DNA of 9,115 nt from Bacteroidota bacterium. Its GTDB lineage: Bacteria > Bacteroidota > Ignavibacteria > Ignavibacteriales > Ignavibacteriaceae. This document shows, one piece after another, positions 1 to 6,467 of this stretch. A program made the position numbers and the translations under genes. The notes beneath the pieces were generated by a model that did not search any database, was not told the origin of the DNA, and saw only the letters and a list, made by a program, of their open reading frames with translations. Position 1 is the stretch's first letter, and each line of letters begins with the position of its first letter. Where the stretch lies: the NCBI GenBank assembly GCA_021796135.1, contig JAJYOQ010000141.1:1-9115 (forward strand), read 5' to 3'.

Positions 1-291
1 ATACCCCTTTCTATTTGCCTCTTCATACATCCCCCGTACTACTTCCGAGAAAAAGGAAATACGTAAATCAGGAATCAATATCCCTAATATTTTACTTCTA
101 TTATTAATCAATGATCTTGCTAATAAATTTGGACGGTAGCCCAGTTCCTTTGCTTTGGCTTTTACTTTCTCTCGCATATTTAGGGAGATATCACTGCTGT
201 CCCTTAAAGCTTTCGATACTGTAGCAGGTGTAACAGAGAGTATATGTGCTAAATCTTTTAAGGTTAATTTCTTTCCAGGTTTTATAGTCAT
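1..291 (-). CDS. LacI-family transcriptional regulator, N-terminal part (runs off the window)
   Basis: Reading leftward from an ATG at 291, 97 codons stay open to the window edge, so only the N-terminal part is present. Residues 10-35 (LTLKDLAHILSVTPATVSKA and following) are the LacI helix-turn-helix. GYRPNLLARSL (51-61) is the helix and hinge that insert into the operator minor groove. From about residue 67 (SKILGILIPDL, then SEVVRGMYEEANRKGY) the periplasmic-binding-protein-like effector domain begins. Such proteins are dimeric cytosolic regulators that usually respond to a sugar or sugar phosphate. It lies downstream of and on the same strand as rhaA, so control of the rhamnose genes is a reasonable inference, but its ligand cannot be read from this fragment. 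No clear Shine-Dalgarno precedes the ATG. The 80 bases upstream (292-371) are AT-rich and show no convincing promoter. Confidence 0.9.
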   Translation of the reverse strand, partial: MTIKPGKKLTLKDLAHILSVTPATVSKALRDSSDISLNMREKVKAKAKELGYRPNLLARSLINNRSKILGILIPDLRISFFSEVVRGMYEEANRKGY

Positions 292-371
292 AGAATTATA
301 TATCTATTTAAAAAGTTTTGTTGTTTGTTGTATAAAATAGTCTATTAAAAATCAATATGAAAATGATTAGA

Positions 372-563
372 TTAAATTTTCTTTTCCTCATTCATCCAAA
401 ATGGAGAGCTAAAAACCAAGGTTACAATTCCGAATAAATTTAATACTTTTCCGGTATTGATTGCTATTGCCCTATCAAATACTAAAATGAGCGAGATAAT
501 TGTTAATAATAATCCCAAAAGTGATATTATTTTTGTCAATAATTTAAATCTCGAATCTTCCAT
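372..563 (-). CDS. small two-helix membrane protein of unknown function
   Basis: This is a 63-residue ORF starting at ATG 563, 15 bases after the rhaA stop, so it is probably cotranscribed with rhaA. I do not recognise a family. Two hydrophobic stretches are visible, about residues 10-29 (Leu/Ile-rich) and 40-56, joined by a short DRAIAINTGK loop. The N-terminus is charged and the tail ends in NEEKKI. This is the shape of a small inner-membrane hairpin protein. No good ribosome-binding site precedes the ATG. Position after the isomerase and before the LacI-type regulator suggests membership of the sugar operon, but a role (for example a transporter accessory) would be a guess. It could also be a spurious ORF. 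The hydrophobic pattern and tight spacing favour a real gene. Confidence 0.5.
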   Translation of the reverse strand: MEDSRFKLLTKIISLLGLLLTIISLILVFDRAIAINTGKVLNLFGIVTLVFSSPFWMNEEKKI

Positions 564-578
564 TGTAATTGTAATATA

Positions 579-1889
579 TTAGTTCGATTCTACCATTTCA
601 GTAGACAGGTTATTAACAGATACCCTTTTACTCAGAACTTCAACTTCGTACTTCTGAATTTCTTTAATATAATCCTCACCAACCGGTACATTGTTAATCA
701 TACAATAATAATCGTATACTGCACCAAAAGGTTTTGTCTTCAACAGCTCAAGGAATGCGAGGCGTTCAAAGTTCTTTCCTGTTTCTTCAAACTCCTTTAA
801 CATTTTTGTTGGTTCAAGCAGAGCATACAGAAAAGCTAGTTGAGCTGCACGTGCACCAATAACAAATGCACCTATGCGGTTTATGCTGCCGTCGAAATAA
901 TCGAGACCTACATTTATCCGCTCAAGTACATTAGCTCGGACAATCTCCTGCGCTATAAGCTGTATCTCATCATTGAATATTACAACATGATCACTATCCC
1001 AGCGGACCCCACGGCTCACGTGCAGCAATAATTCTTCAACAAACTGAAGCATAGAAGTAATCTTGTCACCTATCTGTTCGGTTGGATGAAAATGCCCGCT
1101 GTCAAGACAAATAAGTTTATTGTTCTTTACTGCGTATCCCATGTAAAATTCATGAGAGCCAACTACCATTGACTCTGAACCGATTCCGAAAAGTTTACTT
1201 TCAACTGAATCCTTAAGATATTCTTTCGGATATTCTTCTCTAAATATTTCATCAAGCGATTTCTTTAATAATATTCGATGTCCATTACGGTCAACCGGCG
1301 TATCCTTCGATCCATCCGGTACCCAAATGTTGTTGACCGTAGGAGTGCCTAACTGCTTGCCCATTTCTGCACCAATTCTTCTTGTGCGCTTTACATGTTC
1401 AATCCAAAAATTTCTAATCACTTCGTCTTTACTTGATAGAGTATAACCATCATCTGCATAAGGATGAGAAAAACATGTTGGATTAAAATCTATACCTATT
1501 CCAAGCTTCTTTGCCCAATCTATCCAGCTTTGAAAGTGTTTTACTTCTATCTGATCACGGTCAATTTTCTCACCCTTAAAATCACCATAAATAGCATGTA
1601 GATTCAGGCGCTGCTTGCCGGGAAGCAGACTCATTACTTTTTCGATATCTTTACGCAATTGATCAATCGTTTTTGCCTTACCCGGATGATTGCCTGTTAC
1701 CTGGATACCACCGCCTCCAAGCTCTGCATCAGGCGTTTCAAAACCTGCCACGTCATCTGCCTGCCAGCAATGAAGGCTTATCTTTATCTTATCAAGTTTA
1801 TTTATTGCTTCATCCGTATTTACGCCTAATGATGCATACTGCTCTTTTGCATACTGATATTCAGCCTCGATTGTCTTCTTATTTCTCAT
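579..1889 (-). CDS. rhaA: L-rhamnose isomerase (RhaA type)
   Basis: A cytosolic metal-dependent isomerase that interconverts L-rhamnose and L-rhamnulose, the first step of the phosphorylating rhamnose pathway. The 436 residues align along their length with my memory of E. coli RhaA (419 aa). Shared blocks include SLHCWQADDVAGFE (38-51), TGNHPGKA (65-72), RLNLHAIYGD (94-103), DFNPTCFSHP (134-143), VESKLFGIGSES (229-240), CLDSGHFHPTE (261-271), LLLHVSRGVRWDSDHVV (287-303) and GLDYFDGSINRI (328-339). H266, D298 and D300 match the Mn-binding H262/D294/D296 of E. coli. E230, D263, H290 and D330 are other conserved polar positions of the TIM barrel. The ATG at 1889 is supported by an AAAGGAG ribosome-binding site nine bases upstream. 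The C-terminus has a short extension of about a dozen residues beyond E. coli. The gene has its own long leader carrying a direct repeat, and is followed closely by the small membrane-protein gene. Confidence 0.96.
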   Translation of the reverse strand: MRNKKTIEAEYQYAKEQYASLGVNTDEAINKLDKIKISLHCWQADDVAGFETPDAELGGGGIQVTGNHPGKAKTIDQLRKDIEKVMSLLPGKQRLNLHAIYGDFKGEKIDRDQIEVKHFQSWIDWAKKLGIGIDFNPTCFSHPYADDGYTLSSKDEVIRNFWIEHVKRTRRIGAEMGKQLGTPTVNNIWVPDGSKDTPVDRNGHRILLKKSLDEIFREEYPKEYLKDSVESKLFGIGSESMVVGSHEFYMGYAVKNNKLICLDSGHFHPTEQIGDKITSMLQFVEELLLHVSRGVRWDSDHVVIFNDEIQLIAQEIVRANVLERINVGLDYFDGSINRIGAFVIGARAAQLAFLYALLEPTKMLKEFEETGKNFERLAFLELLKTKPFGAVYDYYCMINNVPVGEDYIKEIQKYEVEVLSKRVSVNNLSTEMVESN

Positions 1890-1898
1890 AAATAATAA

Positions 1899-1905
1899 CT
1901 CCTTT
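1899..1905 (-). promoter_or_regulatory. ribosome-binding site of rhaA
   Basis: On the minus strand this reads AAAGGAG, nine bases before the ATG at 1889. It is the strongest Shine-Dalgarno in the window and fixes the rhaA start. Most other genes here lack one. Confidence 0.75.
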
Positions 1906-1914
1906 ACAAAAATT

Positions 1915-1945
1915 ACTTAATGCTTTGCGATATCCTTTAAGAAAA
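1915..1945. repeat. 31-bp direct repeat, copy A (candidate operator in the rhaA leader)
   Basis: Identical over 31 bases to copy B at 2020-2050, with no mismatch. It is imperfectly palindromic about a central CG: arms CTTAA and TTAAG lie symmetrically either side, with further matching pairs inside. LacI-family operators commonly have a central CG, and a LacI-type gene lies nearby. This copy ends 25 bases upstream of the rhaA ATG, close to the ribosome-binding site. Operator function is inferred. A repeat left by a local duplication is the alternative. Confidence 0.8.
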
Positions 1946-2019
1946 GTATAAAAAAATATTTATCTTAAATACAGCTTCGCCCCTTGAGCCACGTTAAAAA
2001 TCTCTTTGTGGTACAAATC

Positions 2020-2050
2020 ACTTAATGCTTTGCGATATCCTTTAAGAAAA
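2020..2050. repeat. 31-bp direct repeat, copy B (candidate operator at the rhaA promoter)
   Basis: Perfect second copy of the 1915-1945 repeat, in the same orientation and shifted by exactly 105 bases. It touches the proposed -10 element of the rhaA promoter and extends over the likely transcription start, where a bound repressor would block transcription. The 74 bases between the copies show no repeat of their own. Confidence 0.8.
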
Positions 2051-2077
2051 ATTATTAAACAAATATTCTAAAGTCAA
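2049..2077 (-). promoter_or_regulatory. candidate rhaA promoter
   Basis: On the minus strand TTGACT (2077-2072) is followed after 17 bases by TAATTT (2054-2049), a good -35 with a weak -10. An overlapping AATATTTG (2067-2060) is one base from the TAnnTTTG -7 element of Bacteroidetes, so the true element may be that one. The region upstream is rich in A and T runs. Transcription would start near 2042, leaving a leader of about 150 bases that contains both repeat copies in whole or part. Confidence 0.35.
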
Positions 2078-2275
2078 GAAAAAAATAATATTTTTTTAAT
2101 ATGAAATAAATAAATTGGAGTTGCTTTTTAGGTAATGTTTAAAATCAGTGCTATCTTTTCCCCACTTTTCAAATCCTATTACTTCTTCGTCAGCCTTTTA
2201 ATAGGTGGATACGTTTATTTTTACAGTTTCATGCTGCAAAAATTATTTTCCCTTCTCTCAAAACAGTTTCAATGA
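2078..2275. other. AT-rich intergenic stretch between divergent units; short in-frame ORF upstream of the antitoxin
   Basis: No recognisable gene lies here. On the plus strand an ATG at 2135 opens a 46-codon frame (MFKISAIFSPLFK...) that is hydrophobic in its middle and ends at TGA 2273-2275. It is in the same frame as the antitoxin ORF that follows, so the antitoxin reading frame may once have begun upstream of this stop. The 46 residues do not resemble the family N-terminus as I know it, so chance is as likely. No clear plus-strand promoter was found. Confidence 0.35.
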
Positions 2276-2377
2276 ATCCGCTCTTATTTAACTCAGTCAA
2301 TTATTGAAAGATTATCCTCAAGAAAATTTTGTGGATTAGACTTAAACGGAAATTACTACATTACAACAAAAAATTTT

Positions 2378-3061
2378 GTGGCTATTCGTTTAGATAAAAA
2401 AAATAGTTACAAAGAGTCGGTTAATATAAAAGATATTTATAGCAGGAACAGTTCTTTGATCGGAAGATTTTTACTGCGTAATAATAATATCTTTTCTAAA
2501 GTATCTGATATTTATGAAGGAATAATCCGGCTTGGCGGTAATATAACCATTTCCACAGTCTCAAAAGTTCTTAAAGCATTAAAGGAAGAATTAATAATTT
2601 CAAAATCATCAAATGAAATAAAATTGATTCAACCTTCAAAATTGCTTCTGCTCTTAAAGGAAAACTATAAGCTCCCTAATATTATAAGCCAATATAAACT
2701 AAAACTTCCGCCTGAAAGAGAGAAGGCAAAATTGATTTTGAATGATCTAATAAAAAATAACTGGATATGGTCAGGTGATAGCTGCGCCGAATTCTACGCG
2801 TCAACTACTCCTACAGTTCAATTTAGTGTTTATTCAAAATTAAAACCTGATGAAAATAAAATTCTTCCCTTTATTGATGATAAGTTTTATAACTACACTT
2901 TAAATATAATTGCACCCGGTAATAGTTATATTTTTTTCAATAGCCTTAATAACAAAGCTTCTAAAATTCAAACCTGCTTAGAACTTTCTAAATTAGATAA
3001 GAGAGAAAAAGAAATTGCTGCTGATATTGAAAAGGATATTCTAGATGAACTCACAAAATGA
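2378..3061 (+). CDS. AbiEi-like type IV antitoxin / HTH regulator, probably 5'-truncated
   Basis: A 227-residue ORF from a GTG at 2378. It resembles the chromosomal AbiEi-like antitoxin family that pairs with a nucleotidyltransferase toxin. Residues about 23-85 form a winged helix-turn-helix with recognition helix ISTVSKVLKALKEE (58-71). The C-terminal domain has WSGDSCAEFYASTT (131-144) followed by TVQFSVYSKL and LNIIAPGNSYIFF, matching the family's 'GGEvAA..LtgYl.p...tlY' layout, and ends in a charged helix. In this family the HTH is preceded by a short domain ending like 'GNaYI'. Exactly such text (LDLNGNYYITTKNF) is encoded in frame at 2336-2377, upstream of the GTG, back to a TGA at 2273-2275, with no ATG, GTG or TTG start. 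So the original N-terminus has been lost and the GTG is only a fallback start. It overlaps the toxin start (ATG 3045) by 17 bases, typical of coupled toxin-antitoxin pairs. Likely decaying with its partner. Confidence 0.65.
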   Translation: MAIRLDKKNSYKESVNIKDIYSRNSSLIGRFLLRNNNIFSKVSDIYEGIIRLGGNITISTVSKVLKALKEELIISKSSNEIKLIQPSKLLLLLKENYKLPNIISQYKLKLPPEREKAKLILNDLIKNNWIWSGDSCAEFYASTTPTVQFSVYSKLKPDENKILPFIDDKFYNYTLNIIAPGNSYIFFNSLNNKASKIQTCLELSKLDKREKEIAADIEKDILDELTK

Positions 3062-3588
3062 CTTCTCTGACCAATTGAATAATGACCATCTTGTAAAAGC
3101 TTTAATTGAATTAGCAGCACAGCTTGAGAAATATGATATACCATTAATAATCGGAGGTGGATAAAGTATTAATTTCGGTCCAATCCTTATTGAAAATGTT
3201 TTTGAAGAAACTTCGAAAATAAAAATCTCCAACCTTTTATATTCCTTCAAGCTACAATTACATAATTCTTAAGCTGCATGCACTCCGCGATAGGTATCAA
3301 GATGAATCGGTAGATTTTGGAAGGCATCATGCTTATGATATTTTTGCTGTAGTTACTGATATGGATGAACTTGATTGGCAAACTGCTTCTGAACATTTCA
3401 AATCTGACAAAGAAGCGGATTACATCATCTCATCCGCTAAAATTGTAAAAGATTTTTTTTCTTCCCCGGATAAATTTGGAATACTTAGATTAAAAGAAAA
3501 CACATTGTATAAAAGATATATTGATGAATTTGATCCCTACATCCCAGACTTTATTTCAGACCTTAATTCACTTTTTAATCTTTCATAA
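3045..3588 (+). pseudogene. degenerate nucleotidyltransferase (AbiEii-like) toxin gene
   Basis: Starting at ATG 3045 inside the antitoxin end, the frame encodes MNSQNDFSDQ..., a helix (LVKALIELAAQLEKY) and IPLIIGGG, the strand plus Gly-Gly motif that opens a polymerase-beta-type nucleotidyltransferase. A TAA follows at 3162-3164. The same frame resumes with NFGPILIENVFEETSKI, then shifts frame near 3232-3241 at a CTTTTAT run. In the new frame IPSSYNYIILKLHALRDR, DFGRHHAYDIFAVVTDM and the rest to TAA 3588 match the C-terminal part of these toxins. The catalytic DxD segment expected after the GG motif is absent: the 181 codons present are about 100 short of the usual size. The gene cannot give an active enzyme. 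The 75-codon ORF from ATG 3361 is merely its 3' remnant. Confidence 0.75.
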
Positions 3589-3617
3589 TATTCTTCATTT
3601 TAGTTCCGGGAGACGGG

Positions 3618-5837
3618 TTATTTTAATATTTTTTGAAGGAATTCAATGGGATGATAAATAGGATTGTTCAATTCGTCCCCTATTTGCTCGCGGCAAGAAG
3701 TTCCGCTTGCTAAAATTATTGTTTTGCTATCAAAAGAATCCGATCTTATAATTTGACGTATTAGATCATCTCCAATATTTTTGCTTATTGCATAATATTC
3801 TTTCTTAAAACCAAAACTTCCAGCCATTCCGCAGCACTCTACATTAGAGACATTAACAGTATAATTTAGTCTTTGAAAAAATTCTGAAACTACATAGCCG
3901 GCACCAATAGTTTTCATTTGACAATGACCATGATAAAAAATCTTTGGTTTCGATGAATCTGAATTTGCTATGTAATTTGCAAGATTTAATTTGTGATTAA
4001 CTATCAACATATTCAAATATTCGATTGGATCATAGGTATGTCTCGCGAGTTTATCAAACTGTTTATCGTTGTTGAGAAGTTTTTTATAATCATACCTGAA
4101 AAGAGCTAATACACTTGGTTCAGCTACAATAATTTCTTTACCCTCATCGATTAGTCCCTCAAGATAAGCAGCGAGTTTTACGGCTCTTTTAGTCGCTAAT
4201 TGAACAAGTCCCTGTGATTGAGCTGCCCGTCCTTCATCAAGTAATTTACTTAATGTAATTGGCATTCCGAGTTTATCAAATACTTTTATTGCTGCCATTC
4301 CAACATTTGGATTATTATAATTGGTATAAACATCTGCTAATAAAACTAACGCAGGAATTAATTCGTTTGTTTTAGATTTGAGATTATTAGCTTTTCGATA
4401 TTCCTTATATTGTTTTAATAAAGTTTTATTGGCAAAGCGCGGAATCTTCCGTCGTTTTTCAAAGCCAATAATTTTTTCCATTATGGTTCTGCTAATTGAT
4501 AGATTACTTACCCAATTTGACAATCCGGGAGTAATTGAAGCAAACTTTCCTAATATTGAAAAGTTGCCAAAAAAAGATTTCTGTAATGACGGTCCGCCGG
4601 CAGCTTTGATCAAACGATTTTTAATTGTCGTATTTAACTTTGGAATATCAATTCGAACTGGGCAATTAGGTACACATCTTGAACACCCTGTACATAATTC
4701 CGCGAATCTTCCCTTTTCGAGAATACCTGTTGTTCCTACAGTCCAAGCACCGCCAATTCCACCAGTATATACCTCACCACCGAAGGCGTGCCCGCCCACT
4801 GCCTGGAAGTTTGCACATGAGTTCATACAAGCGCTGCACCTAATACAGTAAAGAGCTTCTTTCAGATCTTTATCTTCCCGCATCTGCATTCTACCATTAT
4901 CAATTAAGACTAAATGAAATTCTCTTTGCTTGTCTTCTCTTCCATTTAAGTTTAGTATTGGCAAATCTAATGGGGGTTCTAATATGTTTGTGTAGGAAGT
5001 CAATGGCTGACCGGTTCCGCTGGCAGCTAAAAGTTCAATAAATATTCCGAAATCTTTTTTGCTCGGAATTATTTTTTCAATCCCGGCAATAGCAATGTGT
5101 ACAGCCGGAAGTTGTGTAGTAAGCCGTATATTTCCTTCACTTTCTACAAGTAGAATAGTCCCTTCTTTGGCGGCAATTAGATTTGCACCGCTGATTCCAA
5201 TATCAGCAGAAAGGAATTTTTGCCTTAAAATATCTCTGGCAAATTCAGTCAATTCTTCACCGGTCTCGAGAGATTTATCAGTATTAAAATTCCGCTTAAA
5301 TAATTCTGATATGCTCTCACGGCTTCTGTGAATTGCAGGCGCCACATTGTGAGAAGGTTGTTCTTTGGAAACCTGCAAAATAAATTCAGCTAAATCTGTT
5401 TCCGCTATCTCGAAATCTTGTTTTTCCAGTACACTATTTAATCCAATTTCTTCCGAAGTAATAGATTTGGCTTTCACTATCAGCTTAGCTTTGTGTGAAA
5501 GGCAAACATTTTTTATGTAATCTGTGGCATCCTCTTTTGACTTCGCAAGGAAAATTTTTCCACCTCGATGTTCAATTGTTTCGGTAAGCTTATCGATTAG
5601 CTGCGGCAAATTTTGAATGGAATTCTCTTTTATCTGACGAGCACGATCTTTTAACTCTTCATAATCTTCTAATTTTTTTACTGCTTTATACCTGTTCGTA
5701 TTAAAAGATTGGGTGTTAAGACGAACTGCATCGCTCTCAACATCAAGAGCTAATTTGATTGCTTTCTTAAGGGTTTCTTTAGAAGATTTGTCAGCTACTT
5801 GTCTTGGGTGGATTTTATAGTCGTTAATATTTTCCAT
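3618..5837 (-). CDS. lutB: LutB-type LUD/ferredoxin protein fused to a LutA/GlpC-like CCG module
   Basis: A 739-residue cytosolic iron-sulfur protein, probably the electron-transfer core of an L-lactate dehydrogenase complex that oxidises lactate to pyruvate. Residues about 70-310 form a LUD domain (signature GISGANLIAAKEGTILLVES, 214-233, then RLTTQLPAVHIAIAGIEKIIP). Two [4Fe-4S] motifs follow: C331/C334/C337/C341 and C382/C385/C388/C392-P. Both are complete. The C-terminal half (about 495-739) is a duplicated CCG region like that of LutA, GlpC and FAD-linked lactate dehydrogenases. The second CCG keeps its ligands (HGHC at 636-639, CCGMAGSFG at 668-676, GTSC at 712-715). The first keeps the fold text (TNYNNPNVGMAAIKVF; AEPSVLALFR) but no cysteines. 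Ordinary LutB is about 470 residues, so this is a LutB plus LutA-like fusion, and no separate lutA is in the window. Its ATG directly follows the lutC stop. FAD-type D-lactate dehydrogenases share the same C-terminus, but no FAD domain is present here. Confidence 0.85.
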   Translation of the reverse strand: MENINDYKIHPRQVADKSSKETLKKAIKLALDVESDAVRLNTQSFNTNRYKAVKKLEDYEELKDRARQIKENSIQNLPQLIDKLTETIEHRGGKIFLAKSKEDATDYIKNVCLSHKAKLIVKAKSITSEEIGLNSVLEKQDFEIAETDLAEFILQVSKEQPSHNVAPAIHRSRESISELFKRNFNTDKSLETGEELTEFARDILRQKFLSADIGISGANLIAAKEGTILLVESEGNIRLTTQLPAVHIAIAGIEKIIPSKKDFGIFIELLAASGTGQPLTSYTNILEPPLDLPILNLNGREDKQREFHLVLIDNGRMQMREDKDLKEALYCIRCSACMNSCANFQAVGGHAFGGEVYTGGIGGAWTVGTTGILEKGRFAELCTGCSRCVPNCPVRIDIPKLNTTIKNRLIKAAGGPSLQKSFFGNFSILGKFASITPGLSNWVSNLSISRTIMEKIIGFEKRRKIPRFANKTLLKQYKEYRKANNLKSKTNELIPALVLLADVYTNYNNPNVGMAAIKVFDKLGMPITLSKLLDEGRAAQSQGLVQLATKRAVKLAAYLEGLIDEGKEIIVAEPSVLALFRYDYKKLLNNDKQFDKLARHTYDPIEYLNMLIVNHKLNLANYIANSDSSKPKIFYHGHCQMKTIGAGYVVSEFFQRLNYTVNVSNVECCGMAGSFGFKKEYYAISKNIGDDLIRQIIRSDSFDSKTIILASGTSCREQIGDELNNPIYHPIEFLQKILK

Positions 5838-6401
5838 CTAACTACCCTGCCTGCCGGTAGGCAAGTCTACAATTATTATATGCAATTTACCTGGTCCATG
5901 CACACCTCTTACTAAAGGTCCCATATCAGCGGTAGCGCTCGGTCCGGTGATTATTGAGAAGCTACGCTTTAACCCTTTTCCTTCCAAATATTTTTCTGAA
6001 AAAATATCACGCGGTTTAGGGATTATTGTTTTGCTATCCACAATAACAATATGTTTGCGTGTAAGCATGCTTGCAGAGCTTGACAAATTTTTTGTAATGG
6101 AAACACAAACAGAACCTGTGGCAGCGATTCCACAAAAAGCATCCGTAATACCGGTCTTAATGGTTGAAAGCTGTTCCTTTGTAGGTTCAATTATTACGTT
6201 TTTATTTAATTTAAATATAGAAAATAATTCCGGGTCCAAATCATCCGGCTGTGCAAGGAGAACCACTTCATTTTCGGTAGCTGCTACTAATGCATCATTT
6301 AAAGAATTTGCATTGGCAGGAATTCTTTCAACTGTTGCAACCACCTCCTTGGCTGATGCAATAAATTGTTCTATTATTTCTTTATTAATTTCATTTGGCA
6401 T
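5838..6401 (-). CDS. lutC: LUD-domain lactate utilization protein C
   Basis: A 187-residue single LUD-domain protein, the small partner of LutB in lactate oxidation. Diagnostic stretches are ITDAFCGIAATGSV (85-98) and ITGPSATADMGPLVRGVHGP (151-170) followed by GKLHIIIVD. I chose ATG 6401 (MPNEINKEII). A GTG three codons upstream (6410) would add MFF and is less likely; neither has a clear Shine-Dalgarno. The last residues, LPTGRQGS, are encoded by a palindromic repeat (5848-5863) and look acquired, because the family domain normally ends soon after the conserved strand. The TAG stop (5840-5838) abuts the lutB ATG with no gap, so the two are probably translationally coupled and made in equal amounts. 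It lies 154 bases downstream of rhaB on the same strand. Confidence 0.85.
   Translation of the reverse strand: MPNEINKEIIEQFIASAKEVVATVERIPANANSLNDALVAATENEVVLLAQPDDLDPELFSIFKLNKNVIIEPTKEQLSTIKTGITDAFCGIAATGSVCVSITKNLSSSASMLTRKHIVIVDSKTIIPKPRDIFSEKYLEGKGLKRSFSIITGPSATADMGPLVRGVHGPGKLHIIIVDLPTGRQGS
5848..5863. repeat. 16-bp palindromic repeat inside the 3' end of lutC
   Basis: TGCCTGCCGGTAGGCA is an inverted repeat with one mismatched pair about a central CCGG. Read on the minus strand it encodes the PTGRQ part of the lutC C-terminus. In mRNA it would fold into a GC-rich hairpin in an otherwise AT-rich region. The hairpin ends right before GGGTAGTTAG, the likely lutB ribosome-binding site. 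The same kind of element, giving LPTGRQ tails, is in my recollection dispersed in genomes of this broad group. Confidence 0.65.
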
Positions 6402-6467
6402 AAAAAACACTTTTTTGATTTTAACCGGATAATAATCAATAATTCACCTCGGATAATGGAATATAGG

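Noticed and set aside
292..371. A promoter for the LacI-type gene in the 80-base gap
   Set aside because: TTGATT and TATACA-like hexamers can be found but at a spacing of only 15, and such matches are expected by chance in sequence this AT-rich.
2323..2381. AAAATTTTGTGG occurs twice, at 2323-2334 and 2370-2381
   Set aside because: Only 12 bases, partly the self-complementary AAAATTTT, 47 bases apart and in different reading frames. Chance in AT-rich DNA is sufficient.
3041..3250. A 69-codon minus-strand ORF over the toxin remnant
   Set aside because: The plus-strand translation in this stretch matches the nucleotidyltransferase toxin N-terminus and C-terminal blocks, so the minus-strand ORF is incidental.
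3589..3640. A possible bidirectional terminator between the toxin remnant and lutB (CCGGGAGACGGG followed by T-rich sequence)
   Set aside because: Only a three-pair CCG/CGG stem can form. That is too weak to call a terminator, though the location between convergent genes would suit one.
4378..4851. A 157-codon plus-strand ORF opposite lutB, and another (5059-5331) nearby
   Set aside because: Both lie wholly inside the strongly supported lutB frame on the other strand and their translations resemble no family. They are antisense shadows.
5947..6432. A 161-codon plus-strand ORF covering lutC
   Set aside because: It is the antisense of a clear LUD-domain gene, has no ribosome-binding site and no family resemblance.
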